Position numbers and translations under genes: made by a program | Notes under the pieces: generated by a model | The model's database searches: none | Seen by the model: the letters and a program-made list of their open reading frames with translations, nothing else | What the model was told of the DNA's origin: nothing | Shown here: positions 32,809 through 42,107 of the stretch, in pieces | Layout of the letters: each line of letters begins with the position of its first letter | How positions within the stretch are numbered: the first letter of the stretch is position 1 | Assembly (NCBI RefSeq): GCF_018070565.1 | Contig: NZ_JAGPXL010000004.1 | Coordinates: forward strand, 210,800 to 274,799 | DNA length: 64,000 bases | Reading direction: 5' to 3' | From: Streptomyces sp. B93 | Lineage (GTDB): Bacteria; Actinomycetota; Actinomycetes; Streptomycetales; Streptomycetaceae

Positions 32809-34212
32809 ATGACGCGATCGATGCAGGCCGTGACCTATCGGCGACCCTCCGTGCTGGAGCCCGCGGTGGGCGGACGGCGCCTCGGGCTGGAGACCTCCCG
32901 GGGCGCGACGTCCTCCGGTGTGCAGGACCATCCACAGTTCTTCGCGGGCTTCCTGACGTCGCCTCAGGTGGCGTCGGCGGGCCTGCTGGCGGTCGCGGAC
33001 GTGGCCGCCGCCCGGTACTACCAGCAGCAGCTGCGGGCCTCGCTGGACCCGGTGGTGACGGGCAACGGCGACCGGCTGCGCTTCGAGTCCTTCTCCGGCT
33101 GCGGCGGGGTGTACGCCCGCCTGGACGTGCTGTCGGCGGGCCTCGACGGCGGCGAGGTGGGGCACGGCACCACCAACGTCGACGTCAACAACCCACTGCG
33201 CGAGGCGTTGTCGAGGATCGGCACGGACGATCCGCTGCACCTGCGGGTCGGCCCGCAGGAGCTGGCCGTGACCACGCTGGACGGGCCGGTGGTGGAGAAG
33301 AAGGTGCCGCTGCCCGACCGCTGGCTGCGGGGCTTCGCCGAGGCGCAGGTGATAGCGGCCGACTTCGAGCTGCGGGCCGAGCTGCCGGCGGCGGAGGCCG
33401 TGCGGTTCCTGCGGTCGCTGCCGCGCGGCGGGGCACGGGGCGCGTCCGGCGGTGCCCGGTGGGTGGTGCCCGCCGGGCGGGGGCTGCGGCCGACCACCTG
33501 GGCGGTGCCCGGCGCGGTGTGTCTGCCGGGCCCGGAGCGGCTGATCGCCCTCCAGCGGGTGCTGCGGCACGCGACGGCCCTGCGGGTGTACGGCCCCGCC
33601 GCGACGGCCGCCGCCGTGGCCAGCGCCTGGGAGGTGGTCCTGCCGGGCATGCGGCTCACCCTGACACTGTCGCCGGACGCCTCGCGCGGGTTCTCCGGCG
33701 AGGGCGGCGTGCTGGACGCGCTCGCCACCGACGAGGCGGCCGAGGACGCCGAGCTGATCTCGGTGCTGCTGGCCTGGGAGCCGCGCATCGACGTCACCGA
33801 CCTGGCCGCCGCCTCGGGGCTGCCGGAGGCGCGCGTGCGGGCGGCGCTGATCCGCCTCGGCACCTCCGGCAGGGTGGGGTACGACCCGGCGGAGGCCGCC
33901 TACTTCCACCGGGAGCTGCCCTACGACGCCGAGCGCCTCGAGCGGCACAACCCGCGGCTGCGGTCGGCCCGGGCGCTGGTGGCGGCGGGCGCGGTCACCA
34001 TGGACGGTGGACTCGCTACGGTGACGGCCGAGGACGGCCATGCGCACCGGGTGCGGGACGAGGACGGGGTGCTCAGTTGCAGCTGTCTGTGGTGGGCCAG
34101 GTACCGGGGCGGGCGCGGTCCCTGCAAGCACGCGCTGGCGGTGCGGATGGTCCGGCGGGGCGCCGGGGAGCGGGTCGGGTCGATGACGACGGTTGACGGG
34201 GGTGCGCGATGA
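32809..34212 (+). CDS. SWIM zinc-finger protein
   Basis: A 467-residue protein. The C-terminal SWIM finger reads CSCLWWARYRGGRGPCKHAL, giving the CxCx(n)CxH zinc ligands near residues 425-445. Before it lies a winged-helix-like region (VTDLAAASGLPEARVRAALI), and the N-terminal 300 residues have no motif I recognise. ATG 32809 begins MTRSMQAVTYRRPSVLEPAV. Its stop overlaps the start of the DUF6493-type gene by 4 bases, so the pair is co-translated. Related SWIM genes sit with MoxR ATPase and VWA genes in other bacteria (the yehQ/yehL/yehP-like layout of E. coli); neither partner is in this window. Confidence 0.9.
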   Translation: MTRSMQAVTYRRPSVLEPAVGGRRLGLETSRGATSSGVQDHPQFFAGFLTSPQVASAGLLAVADVAAARYYQQQLRASLDPVVTGNGDRLRFESFSGCGGVYARLDVLSAGLDGGEVGHGTTNVDVNNPLREALSRIGTDDPLHLRVGPQELAVTTLDGPVVEKKVPLPDRWLRGFAEAQVIAADFELRAELPAAEAVRFLRSLPRGGARGASGGARWVVPAGRGLRPTTWAVPGAVCLPGPERLIALQRVLRHATALRVYGPAATAAAVASAWEVVLPGMRLTLTLSPDASRGFSGEGGVLDALATDEAAEDAELISVLLAWEPRIDVTDLAAASGLPEARVRAALIRLGTSGRVGYDPAEAAYFHRELPYDAERLERHNPRLRSARALVAAGAVTMDGGLATVTAEDGHAHRVRDEDGVLSCSCLWWARYRGGRGPCKHALAVRMVRRGAGERVGSMTTVDGGAR

Positions 34213-36881
34213 GTTCGCTGCTGGAGCTGGTGCGGGCGGGCCGTACGGCGGAGGTCGTGGGGCTGCTGGACGGTCTGACGGACGCCGAACGGCGCGGTCA
34301 TGTCGCCGAGCTGAAGGAGCTGCGCAAGGAACTGCGCAAGGAGCCCTGGAACTCACAGGCGCGGCGCGCCTACCCTGCGCTGCATGCCGCGGGGGCGGCC
34401 TGCCAGACGGGGGCCGCGGGGGCGGCGAGCTGGCTCGCGGCGGCCGACATGCGCTGGTCGGGGGCGTCGCCCGCGGTGTTGCTGCATGTACTCGGGGACC
34501 GGGAGGCGGACTGGCTGGCCGATGTGGCGCACCGGCTCGCCCAGCGTCCGGCGACGGCCTGGGTGCCGTACGAGCTGATGGCGGGACTGGTGCGGCTGGC
34601 CGGCTGTGCGGCGCCGACGACCGACGCCTATGTGCGGGGGTGGGCGGAGCACGTCCACGGCTCCTGGCAGTGCGGGGGCACGCTGCTGGACCGGCTGCGC
34701 AAGGACCCGCATCTGGTGCCGCTGGTCGGCGCGCTCTTCGAGACGGACGACATCGGCGGTCGGCTCGGCTGGCCGGACCACGACGGGCCGGACAGCTGGA
34801 CCGGCGCCCTCGCCGGGCTCACCGCGGAGGGCGTGCTGGACCGCCGTAGGACGGTGGACGCGTGCGTGGCCCGGCTGCTGCGAGGCGGCCCGGCCGTCGA
34901 TCTCCGCCTGTTCCTGCGGCTGTTGAAGGCGCTGGAGCTGAGCCGGGACGAGGAGCGGGAGCGGATCGCCGACTGGCTGGCGCTGGCCGCGGACGCGGCG
35001 TCGCCGGTGGCCGCGCACGCCCAGTCGGTGCTGGCGGCGCTGGCGCTCGACGGTGAGCTGGCCCCGGGGCGACTGGCGGAGATGTCGGGCGCGGTGCTCT
35101 TCCGCAGCGAGAAGAAGCTCGTGCGGGCGCAGTTGGTGCTGCTCGGCAAGGTGCTGGCGCGCAACGCCGACGCGGCCGGTGAGCTGCTGCCCGCGGTGGC
35201 GGAGGCGTTCGGGCACGAGGACTCCGATGTGCAGGAGCGGGCGCTCAAGCTCGTGGAGCGGCATCTGAGGAAGGCCGACTCGCAGGAGCTGCGGGCCCGG
35301 CTGGGGTCGGACGCCGAGCAGTTGATCCCCGCCCTGCGGGCCCGGGCGGCGCGGACGCTGGGCGTGGACCCGATGCCCGCGGCGGCGACGGTGTACGCCG
35401 AGGTGCTGCCGCCCGTGCCGGAGCCGGTGCGGCTCTCGCCCGCCCCCCGGACGGCGGTGGAGGTCGCCGAGGAGGTGGGCGCCGTACTGGCGTCGGGGGA
35501 CGACGTGGGGGCGTTCGAGCGGGTGCTGGACGGGCTGGTGCGCCACGCCCACGACGACTGGGCGGCATTGGCCGAGGCACTGGAACCGGTCGTCTCACGG
35601 CAGTGGTGGGGCGGCGGTGACACCGCCTTCGCGCACCGCACGGACGACTACTTCAGCCCGTCCCACCTGGGCTTCTTCTTCCCGTCGCACGGACTTGACC
35701 TGCTGCTGGCCACCGTACGGGGCCGGGTCCGCACCTCCACACTGCGCCGGGCGGTGACCCAGGAGACCGGTCGCCGCGCGTGTGTGCACGGCGCCCTGGC
35801 CGGTGCCTTCGAGGCCCGCCTGTGGGAGGTGGCGTACCGACTGGCCACCAAGCCGCTGCCGCTGCTGCTGTCCACGCCGACCTGGAGCACGGGCCTGCTG
35901 GAGCCGGACGAGCTGGTGGACCGCCTCGACACCTACCGGCGGCTGGGGGCAGAGGTGGCGGCGGCCGACTTCGCCCAGGCCCTGCTGCGGGTGCGCCGCT
36001 CCGACCGTGCGGCTGCCTCGGCGGCGGCCGAGCGGGCGGCCGCCCTCGGCACCGCGGAAGGCGCCCGGCTGGCGCGCTGGCTGACCGCCCCGGAGGCCGT
36101 CCCGCCCACGCACGGGCGGGTGACCGCGGGCAGCCGGATCCTGGTCGAGTACGGCGACGTCCCCGAACTGTGCGATGTCGGGGAGGACTTCCCGGCGGAC
36201 TTCCAGCCCCTCGCCCGTCCGGTGGACGACCTGAAGAGGTCACGGGGCTGCCCGCACTGGGACGCGGCCATATACGCGCACTGGCTGACCCTGCTCCCCG
36301 AGCGGCGGGAGCTGGTGGCGGCGCGGCTGCTGGGCGACCTCTCCGATCTGGCCGTCAATGACGACCGGGGCACCGCCGCGATACTTCCCGCGCTGGCCGA
36401 GTCCGGCGGCGAGGCGGGCGACGCGCTGCGGCTGGGCCTGGCCTACGGTCTGGGCGCACGCCATCCCGAGGACCGGCTGGCCTCGGTGGACGCGCTGCTG
36501 GTGCTGGCCGCCCGTGGGCAGCTCGACGCCGCCGGGCTGGGCGCCGACCTCGGGGAGCTGGTGCGGCGGGGCGCGGTGAAGCCGCTGCGGCTCGCCGAGT
36601 CGGCGCGGACGGCGGCGTCCACCGGGGCGCACGGCACGGTGTGGGGGATGCTCCGGCACACCCTGCCCGTCCTGCTGGCCGAGCTGGCGACGGGCGGCGG
36701 GCCCGCTCCGGCGCGCGGTCTGGGCGAGCTGCTGGCGGTGGCCGCGGAGTGCGCGGAGCGGTCCGGGGCGCGGGGCGAGCTGCCGCATCTGGCGGGGGCG
36801 GCGGACCGGCGCGGTTCCTCGCGGCTCGTGTCCCAGGCCCGGCGGCTGCGCGCCGCGCTGGCCGAGGAGGTGGCCGCATGA
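34209..36881 (+). CDS. Large DUF6493-type helical-repeat protein
   Basis: An 890-residue soluble protein made mostly of helical repeats. HEAT-like units are visible around VLAALALDGELAPGRLAEMS, LVLLGKVLARNADAAGELLP and FGHEDSDVQERALKLVERHL. The C-terminal half contains CDVGEDFPADFQPLARPVDD and a distinct SRGCPHWDAAIYAHWLTLLP segment. I associate it with DUF6493 from memory; the assignment is not checked. It is coupled to the SWIM gene by ATGA and probably works with it. The function is unknown, with a scaffold or nucleic-acid-associated role likely. Confidence 0.8.
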   Translation: MSSLLELVRAGRTAEVVGLLDGLTDAERRGHVAELKELRKELRKEPWNSQARRAYPALHAAGAACQTGAAGAASWLAAADMRWSGASPAVLLHVLGDREADWLADVAHRLAQRPATAWVPYELMAGLVRLAGCAAPTTDAYVRGWAEHVHGSWQCGGTLLDRLRKDPHLVPLVGALFETDDIGGRLGWPDHDGPDSWTGALAGLTAEGVLDRRRTVDACVARLLRGGPAVDLRLFLRLLKALELSRDEERERIADWLALAADAASPVAAHAQSVLAALALDGELAPGRLAEMSGAVLFRSEKKLVRAQLVLLGKVLARNADAAGELLPAVAEAFGHEDSDVQERALKLVERHLRKADSQELRARLGSDAEQLIPALRARAARTLGVDPMPAAATVYAEVLPPVPEPVRLSPAPRTAVEVAEEVGAVLASGDDVGAFERVLDGLVRHAHDDWAALAEALEPVVSRQWWGGGDTAFAHRTDDYFSPSHLGFFFPSHGLDLLLATVRGRVRTSTLRRAVTQETGRRACVHGALAGAFEARLWEVAYRLATKPLPLLLSTPTWSTGLLEPDELVDRLDTYRRLGAEVAAADFAQALLRVRRSDRAAASAAAERAAALGTAEGARLARWLTAPEAVPPTHGRVTAGSRILVEYGDVPELCDVGEDFPADFQPLARPVDDLKRSRGCPHWDAAIYAHWLTLLPERRELVAARLLGDLSDLAVNDDRGTAAILPALAESGGEAGDALRLGLAYGLGARHPEDRLASVDALLVLAARGQLDAAGLGADLGELVRRGAVKPLRLAESARTAASTGAHGTVWGMLRHTLPVLLAELATGGGPAPARGLGELLAVAAECAERSGARGELPHLAGAADRRGSSRLVSQARRLRAALAEEVAA

Positions 36882-36978
36882 GATTCCGGGCACCGCTCCC
36901 CACGGGCGCCGCAACACAACCGCAATAAAATCTGCAAAAGGTACAGATCCACACTTTACCGATCAGTCACAGAGCGTT

Positions 36979-36988
36979 CGTGATCACG
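36979..36988. promoter_or_regulatory. Palindrome in the ACT-GNAT promoter
   Basis: CGTGATCACG is a perfect 10-base palindrome 27 bases before the ATG of the next gene, in an AT-rich stretch (36905-37010) that includes AATAAAATCTGCAAAAGGTA. It may be an operator. Confidence 0.4.
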
Positions 36989-37014
36989 CAACACCCTTCC
37001 TTCACAGTGGTCTC

Positions 37015-38433
37015 ATGACTCCGAACATGTCTGATGTGACACGAGCGAAAGACGGACGTCCCGTGCACCACTGGCGACGCGACGTGGTCGAACTGGCCGC
37101 GCTCTTCACCGCGGTGGCGGTGGCGGACGCCGTGGCCAACCTGATCGGGCACGGCCCGGACGGTCCGGCGCTGCTGGTGATCTCCGCGGTGGTGCTGCTG
37201 GCCACCGCCGCCTTCCACACCTGGTGGTCACGCCGCCACGGGCACGCTCCGCCGACGAGCGATACCCGTGCCCGGCCGCGCCCCACCGCGGAACAGACCG
37301 GGCCGTCCGAGGCTTCCTCCCCCGCCACCGAGGACGCGACCGGCAAGAGCGTGCTGTGGCGGATGCGCACCACGGTGCAGGACGAGCCGGGCTCACTGGC
37401 CGCGCTGTGCACGGCACTCGCCGGGCACCGGGTCGACATCCTGAGCCTCCAGACGCATCCGCTGGGCCACGGCACCGTGGACGAGTTCCTGCTGCGCAGC
37501 CCTGCGGCCCTGGCGCCCGCCGAGATCACCCGTGCGGTCGCCCGGGCCAAAGGCTCCGGCACCTGGATCGAGCGGGCCGACGCCCACGACCTGGTGGACG
37601 CGCCGACCCGGGTCCTCGGCCTGGCCACCCGCACCGCCCTGGACGCGGCAGAACTCCCGCTGGCGCTGCGGCAGTTGCTGGGCCGGTGCACCATCCGGTC
37701 GCTCCCCCCGGCCCCGGGCGGGCAGGGGGCGACGGAAGACGGCCCCGAGGACGGGATGCCGGAGGACACGGTGATGCGGCTGCGTTCACGGGAAGGCGGC
37801 GTGATCACCGTGGAGCGGCCGTATCTGCCGTTCACCCCGACGGAGTTCGCCCGGGCGCGCGCCCTGGTGGAGCTGGACACCCGGCTCGGCCCGCGCATCC
37901 CGCACGGGCAGGACGTGCTCACCCTGCCCGAGGGCAACGCGATCACCGTCCGCCGCGCCGACGAGCGTGATCTCGACGCCGCGAAGGCGATGCACGAGCG
38001 GTGCTCGACGAGGACGCTCCAGCTGCGGTACCACGGGCCGGTCAAGGACGCCGACCGCTATCTGAACCACCTGCTCAGCCCGCGGTTCGGGCGGACGCTC
38101 GCGATGCAGACCACCTCCGGGCGGATCGTCGGGCTCGGTCATCTGCTGTGGGACGGCGACGAGACGGAGGTCGCGCTGCTGGTGGAGGACGAGTGGCAGC
38201 GCCGCGGCATCGGCGGGGAACTGCTCGGCCGACTGGTCGCGATGGCCGTCGAGGCGGGCTGCGAGAGCGTGTACGCCGTGACGCAGGCGTCCAACACGGG
38301 CATGGTCGCCGCGATGCGCGGACTCGGGCTCCCTCTCGACTACCAGATCGAGGAGGGGACGTTGGTGATCACCGCGCGACTGGACGCGACGGCAGTCGCT
38401 GCGCCGGCTTGGCAGGAGCGGAGCCTCAGTTAG
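37015..38433 (+). CDS. GNAT acetyltransferase with membrane segments and ACT domain
   Basis: A 472-residue three-part protein. Two membrane segments come first (VELAALFTAVAVADAVANLI and ALLVISAVVLLATAAFH, residues 25-70). An ACT-like domain follows (TTVQDEPGSLAALCTALAGH, residues about 120-200). A C-terminal GNAT domain (about 310-460) has ITVRRADERDLDAAKAMHER and the acetyl-CoA loop VEDEWQRRGIGGELLGRLVA. ACT domains bind amino acids, so the enzyme may be an amino-acid-controlled lysine acetyltransferase; actinobacterial acetyltransferases with an ACT domain are known. ATG 37015 or the ATG at 37027 could be the start. Confidence 0.87.
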   Translation: MTPNMSDVTRAKDGRPVHHWRRDVVELAALFTAVAVADAVANLIGHGPDGPALLVISAVVLLATAAFHTWWSRRHGHAPPTSDTRARPRPTAEQTGPSEASSPATEDATGKSVLWRMRTTVQDEPGSLAALCTALAGHRVDILSLQTHPLGHGTVDEFLLRSPAALAPAEITRAVARAKGSGTWIERADAHDLVDAPTRVLGLATRTALDAAELPLALRQLLGRCTIRSLPPAPGGQGATEDGPEDGMPEDTVMRLRSREGGVITVERPYLPFTPTEFARARALVELDTRLGPRIPHGQDVLTLPEGNAITVRRADERDLDAAKAMHERCSTRTLQLRYHGPVKDADRYLNHLLSPRFGRTLAMQTTSGRIVGLGHLLWDGDETEVALLVEDEWQRRGIGGELLGRLVAMAVEAGCESVYAVTQASNTGMVAAMRGLGLPLDYQIEEGTLVITARLDATAVAAPAWQERSLS

Positions 38434-38488
38434 AGGGCTGTCCCGGGAGGGTGGCTACCGCCGCGCCGTCGTGGCTGGGCACGCGGGT

Positions 38489-38514
38489 CCCCGCGCCCCG
38501 AGAGGGGCGCGGGG
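38489..38514. terminator. Bidirectional terminator
   Basis: Perfect 11-base arms CCCCGCGCCCC (38489-38499) and GGGGCGCGGGG (38504-38514) close a GAGA tetraloop. The hairpin lies between the convergent ACT-GNAT gene and the PLP lyase gene. Confidence 0.9.
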
Positions 38515-38532
38515 TGCCAGTTCACGGCCTGC

Positions 38533-39732
38533 TCACACGCCCGGCCCCGTCCGGTGCCCGGCGCCCGCCGCGGCGTGCTCCGCGGGACCCTGGCCGAGGG
38601 CACCGTCCAGGTCGGCCCACAGGTCGTCCACGTCCTCCAGGCCGACCGACATGCGCAGCAGCCGGTCGCTGACCCCGGCGCCGCGGCGGTCGTCGGCGTC
38701 GACGATGCGGTGGCTGATGGAGGCCGGGTGCTGGATGAGGGTGTCGACGCTGCCGAGGCTGACGGCCGGGGTGATGAGGCGGACGCCGCCGATGACCTCG
38801 TGCGGGTCGCCGTGCGTCTCGAAGGCGACCATGGCGCCGCCGATGCGCGGATAGTGCACGGCGGCCACGCGCGGGTCGGCGGCGAGACGGCGCGCGAGTT
38901 CGGCGGCGTTCTCCGAGGCGGCGCGCACCCGCACCGGCAGCGTCGACAGACCGCGCAGCAGCAGGTATCCGGCCAGCGGGTGGAGCACTCCCCCGGTGGC
39001 GAAGCGCACCTGCCGCAGCCGTCCGGCGAACTCCTCGTCGCAGGCCACCACGCCCGCCATGACGTCCCCGTGCCCGCCGAGGTACTTCGTGGCGCTGTGC
39101 AGCACCAGACGCGCGCCCTGCTCGAGGGGCCTTTGCAGCACGGGAGTGGCGAAGGTGTTGTCCACCAGCAGCGGCACCGACCCACAGGCGTGTGCCAGGG
39201 CCCGCAGATCGGTCTCGGCGAGGGTCGGGTTGGCCGGGGACTCGACCATCACCAGGCCCGTGTCGGGGCGCAGCGCGTCGGCGACCCCGGCCGGGTCGGT
39301 CCAGGTGACCTCCGAGCCCAGCAGCCCCGCGGTCAGCAGATGGTCGCTGCACCCGTACAGCGGCCGTACGGCGACCACGTGCCGCAGCCCGAGGGAGGCC
39401 CGGACCAGCAGGACCGCGCTCAGCGCGGCCATGCCGCTGGCGAACGCGACGGCGGCCTCGGTGCCCTCCAGCCGGGCCAGCGCGGTCTCGAAGCGTGCGA
39501 CGGTCGGATTGCCCAGGCGGGCGTAGACGGGCGGACCGTCCGGTTCGGCGCCGGTGGCGGCGAACGCGTCGATCCGGGCGGCCTCGCCACGGCTGTCGTA
39601 CGACGGGTAGGTGGTCGACAGGTCGATGGGCGCGGCGTGCAGCCCCTGCCGGGCGAGGTCGTCGCGTCCGGCGTGCACGGCCTCGGTGGCCAGGGCCCGG
39701 CGGGCGGCAGGTATGTCCATGGGGGTGTCCAT
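38533..39732 (-). CDS. Cys/Met-metabolism PLP enzyme (cystathionine/methionine gamma-lyase type)
   Basis: A 399-residue trans-sulfuration-family enzyme. PLP is held by the Lys in HSATKYLGGHGDVMAG near residue 215; the substrate and cofactor region includes YARLGNPTVARFETALARLE and VMVESPANPTLAETDL. The family cleaves or exchanges the gamma substituent of homoserine or methionine derivatives. The exact reaction (cystathionine gamma-lyase, gamma-synthase or methionine gamma-lyase) cannot be read by eye. The ATG at 39732 (MDTPMDIPAARR) is 60 bases from the divergent Lrp gene start; an ATG at 39720 is an alternative. An Lrp partner suggests amino-acid-induced expression, as for methionine gamma-lyase. 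Confidence 0.9.
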   Translation of the reverse strand: MDTPMDIPAARRALATEAVHAGRDDLARQGLHAAPIDLSTTYPSYDSRGEAARIDAFAATGAEPDGPPVYARLGNPTVARFETALARLEGTEAAVAFASGMAALSAVLLVRASLGLRHVVAVRPLYGCSDHLLTAGLLGSEVTWTDPAGVADALRPDTGLVMVESPANPTLAETDLRALAHACGSVPLLVDNTFATPVLQRPLEQGARLVLHSATKYLGGHGDVMAGVVACDEEFAGRLRQVRFATGGVLHPLAGYLLLRGLSTLPVRVRAASENAAELARRLAADPRVAAVHYPRIGGAMVAFETHGDPHEVIGGVRLITPAVSLGSVDTLIQHPASISHRIVDADDRRGAGVSDRLLRMSVGLEDVDDLWADLDGALGQGPAEHAAAGAGHRTGPGV

Positions 39733-39792
39733 GCACGGCAGGATGAACGTCGAACGGGCGGGAGGGGCGAGACCCCGTGCTACGTTCGGCGG

Positions 39793-40284
39793 GTGGCTGA
39801 CTCCGTCGAACTGGATCCGGTGGACCTGGAGCTTCTGCGCTTGTTGCAGAACGACGCCCGGACGACGTACCGGGACCTCGCGGCGCAGGTCGGGGTCGCG
39901 CCGTCGACCTGTCTCGACCGGGTGACCCGGCTGCGGCGGGCCGGGGTGATTCTCGGCCATCAGCTGCGGCTGGACCCGGCGAAGCTCGGCCGCGGCTTGC
40001 AGGCGCTGCTGTCCGTGCAGGTCAGACCGCATCGCCGGGAGCTGGTGGGACCGTTCGTGGAGCGTATCCGGGCGCTGCCGGAGTCCCGGACCGTCTTCCA
40101 TCTCACGGGCCCCGACGACTATCTCGTCCATGTCGCGGTCGCGGACATGGCCGACTTGCAGCGCCTGGTCCTGGACGAGTTCACGTCCCGGAAGGAAGTG
40201 GCCCGGGTCGAGACCCGGCTGATCTTCCAGCAGTGGGACTGCGGCCCCTTGCTGCCGCCTACGCCCTCGGCGCAATCGGGCTGA
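39793..40284 (+). CDS. Lrp/AsnC-family regulator
   Basis: A 163-residue regulator with an N-terminal helix-turn-helix (LDPVDLELLRLLQNDARTTY, then LAAQVGVAPSTCLDRVTRLR) and a C-terminal RAM/AsnC ligand domain (LLSVQVRPHRRELVGPFVER, VFHLTGPDDYLVHVAVADM). I chose the GTG at 39793 because the frame upstream is antisense to the lyase gene. It is divergent from the PLP lyase gene, whose likely regulator it is. Confidence 0.92.
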   Translation: MADSVELDPVDLELLRLLQNDARTTYRDLAAQVGVAPSTCLDRVTRLRRAGVILGHQLRLDPAKLGRGLQALLSVQVRPHRRELVGPFVERIRALPESRTVFHLTGPDDYLVHVAVADMADLQRLVLDEFTSRKEVARVETRLIFQQWDCGPLLPPTPSAQSG

Positions 40285-40317
40285 CGCGCGGCGGATCATC
40301 GTACGAGGATGGTCCGC

Positions 40318-42060
40318 ATGTCAGAGACGAGCATGCCAGGAAAGAGCCAGCCGGAGACCAGCCACCCGGAGACCGACAGCCCGAGCCCGCTGCCCCGCGC
40401 GGTCGCCGACGCCTATGTCGACGAGTTCATCGCGCTCGACCCGATCACCGGTACGTATCTCGGTGTGCGGGAGTGCTCCAGCCGACTGCCCGATCTCTCC
40501 CCGGCCGGTCAGGAGGCGATGGCCGAGCTGGCCCGGACGACGCTGGCGAAGCTGGACGAGGCGGAGCGGCAGCCCGGCGCGGACAGTGACATCGAGCGCC
40601 GGTGCGCGCGCCTGCTGCGCGAGCGGCTGACCGCCGAACTCGCCGTGCACGAGGCGGAGGAGGGCCTGCGCGCGGTCGGCAATCTGGGCATGCCGCCGCA
40701 CTCGGTGCGTGAGGTGTTCACCGTGACCCCGGCCGACACGGACGAGGACTGGGCGGCGATCGCCGAGCGGCTGCGCGCGGTTCCGGCGGCGCTGGCGGGT
40801 TACCGCGAGTCCCTCGCCCTCGGTCTGGACCGCAAGCTGTACGGGCCGCCGCGGCCGACCGCCACCTTCGTCGAGCAGCTCACCGAGTGGTCCGGCGCGG
40901 ACACCGGGGGCCGGGGCTGGTTCGAGGACTTCGCCTCGGCCGGCCCCAAGGCCCTGCGCGCCGAGCTGGACGAGGCCGCCCGGTCGGCGACCGCCGCCGT
41001 GCTGGAGCTGCGGGACTGGATGCGCGATGTGTACGCGCCGACGATCGAGGGCGCCCCGGACACGGTGGGCCGGGAGCGGTACGCCCGCTGGGCGCGCTAC
41101 TTCAACGGCACCGACCTGGACCTGGACGAGGCGTACGCGTACGGCTGGTCCGAGTACCACCGGCTGCTGGGCGAGATGAAACAGGAGGCGGAGAGGATCC
41201 TGCCGGGCGCCGCCACGCCATGGGTCGCGCTCGCGCACCTCGACGAGCACGGGCGGCACATCGAGGGCGTCGACGAGGTCCGTGAGTGGCTCCAGGGCCT
41301 CATGGACGAGGCGATCGAGGCGCTGGACGGCACGCACTTCGAGCTGGCCGGGCCGGTGCGGGCGGTGGAGTCGCGGATCGCGCCGCCCGGCGGTGCGGCG
41401 GCCCCGTACTACACGGCCCCGTCGGAGGACTTCAGCCGCCCGGGCCGCACCTGGCTGCCGACGATGGGCCACACCCGCTTCCCGGTCTACGACCTGGTCT
41501 CGACCTGGTACCACGAGGGCGTGCCGGGCCATCACCTCCAGCTCGCGCAGTGGACGTACGTGGCCGGGAAGCTCTCCCGCTACCAGGCGACGCTCGGCCA
41601 GGTCAGCGCCAACTGCGAGGGCTGGGCGCTGTACGCGGAGCGGCTGATGGACGAGCTGGGCTTCCTCACCGACGCGGAGCGGCGGCTGGGTTACCTGGAC
41701 GCGCAGATGATGCGGGCGGCGCGGGTGATCGTGGACATCGGGATGCACCTGGAGCTGGAGATCCCGGCGGACTCCCCGTTCCGTCCGGGCGAGCGCTGGA
41801 CTCCGGAGCTGGCGCAGGAGTTCTTCGGCTCGCACAGCAGCCGTCCGGCGGACTTCGTGGAGAGCGAGCTGACCCGCTATCTGACGATCCCGGGCCAGGC
41901 GATCGGCTACAAGCTGGGCGAGCGTGCCTGGCTGCTGGGCCGTGACCGGGCCCGCGAGCGGCACGGCGACGGCTTCGACCTCAAGGCGTGGCACATGGCC
42001 GCCCTCTCCCAGGGTTCCCTGGGCCTGGACGACCTGGTGGACGAGCTGTCCCGGCTGTGA
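40318..42060 (+). CDS. DUF885 family protein, likely metallopeptidase
   Basis: A 580-residue protein with the DUF885 core. The zinc motif WYHEGVPGHHLQLAQW near residue 400 has the HExxxHH-like layout of this family; the downstream Glu is likely in CEGWALYAERLMDELGF near residue 435. Neighbouring conserved text includes YYTAPSEDFSRPGRTWLPTM. Members are predicted peptidases, some secreted lipoproteins; this one has no signal and is probably cytoplasmic. ATG 40318 has GAGG 9 bases upstream, better placed than the ATG at 40309. Confidence 0.9.
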   Translation: MSETSMPGKSQPETSHPETDSPSPLPRAVADAYVDEFIALDPITGTYLGVRECSSRLPDLSPAGQEAMAELARTTLAKLDEAERQPGADSDIERRCARLLRERLTAELAVHEAEEGLRAVGNLGMPPHSVREVFTVTPADTDEDWAAIAERLRAVPAALAGYRESLALGLDRKLYGPPRPTATFVEQLTEWSGADTGGRGWFEDFASAGPKALRAELDEAARSATAAVLELRDWMRDVYAPTIEGAPDTVGRERYARWARYFNGTDLDLDEAYAYGWSEYHRLLGEMKQEAERILPGAATPWVALAHLDEHGRHIEGVDEVREWLQGLMDEAIEALDGTHFELAGPVRAVESRIAPPGGAAAPYYTAPSEDFSRPGRTWLPTMGHTRFPVYDLVSTWYHEGVPGHHLQLAQWTYVAGKLSRYQATLGQVSANCEGWALYAERLMDELGFLTDAERRLGYLDAQMMRAARVIVDIGMHLELEIPADSPFRPGERWTPELAQEFFGSHSSRPADFVESELTRYLTIPGQAIGYKLGERAWLLGRDRARERHGDGFDLKAWHMAALSQGSLGLDDLVDELSRL

Positions 42061-42067
42061 CCCGGTG

Positions 42068-42099
42068 CCGGTGGCGGGACTCCCCGGTCCCGCCACCGG
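42068..42099. terminator. Bidirectional terminator
   Basis: Perfect 13-base arms CCGGTGGCGGGAC (42068-42080) and GTCCCGCCACCGG (42087-42099) with a 6-base loop. It lies between the convergent DUF885 and rhodanese genes. Confidence 0.9.
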
Positions 42100-42107
42100 T
42101 CAGGGCG

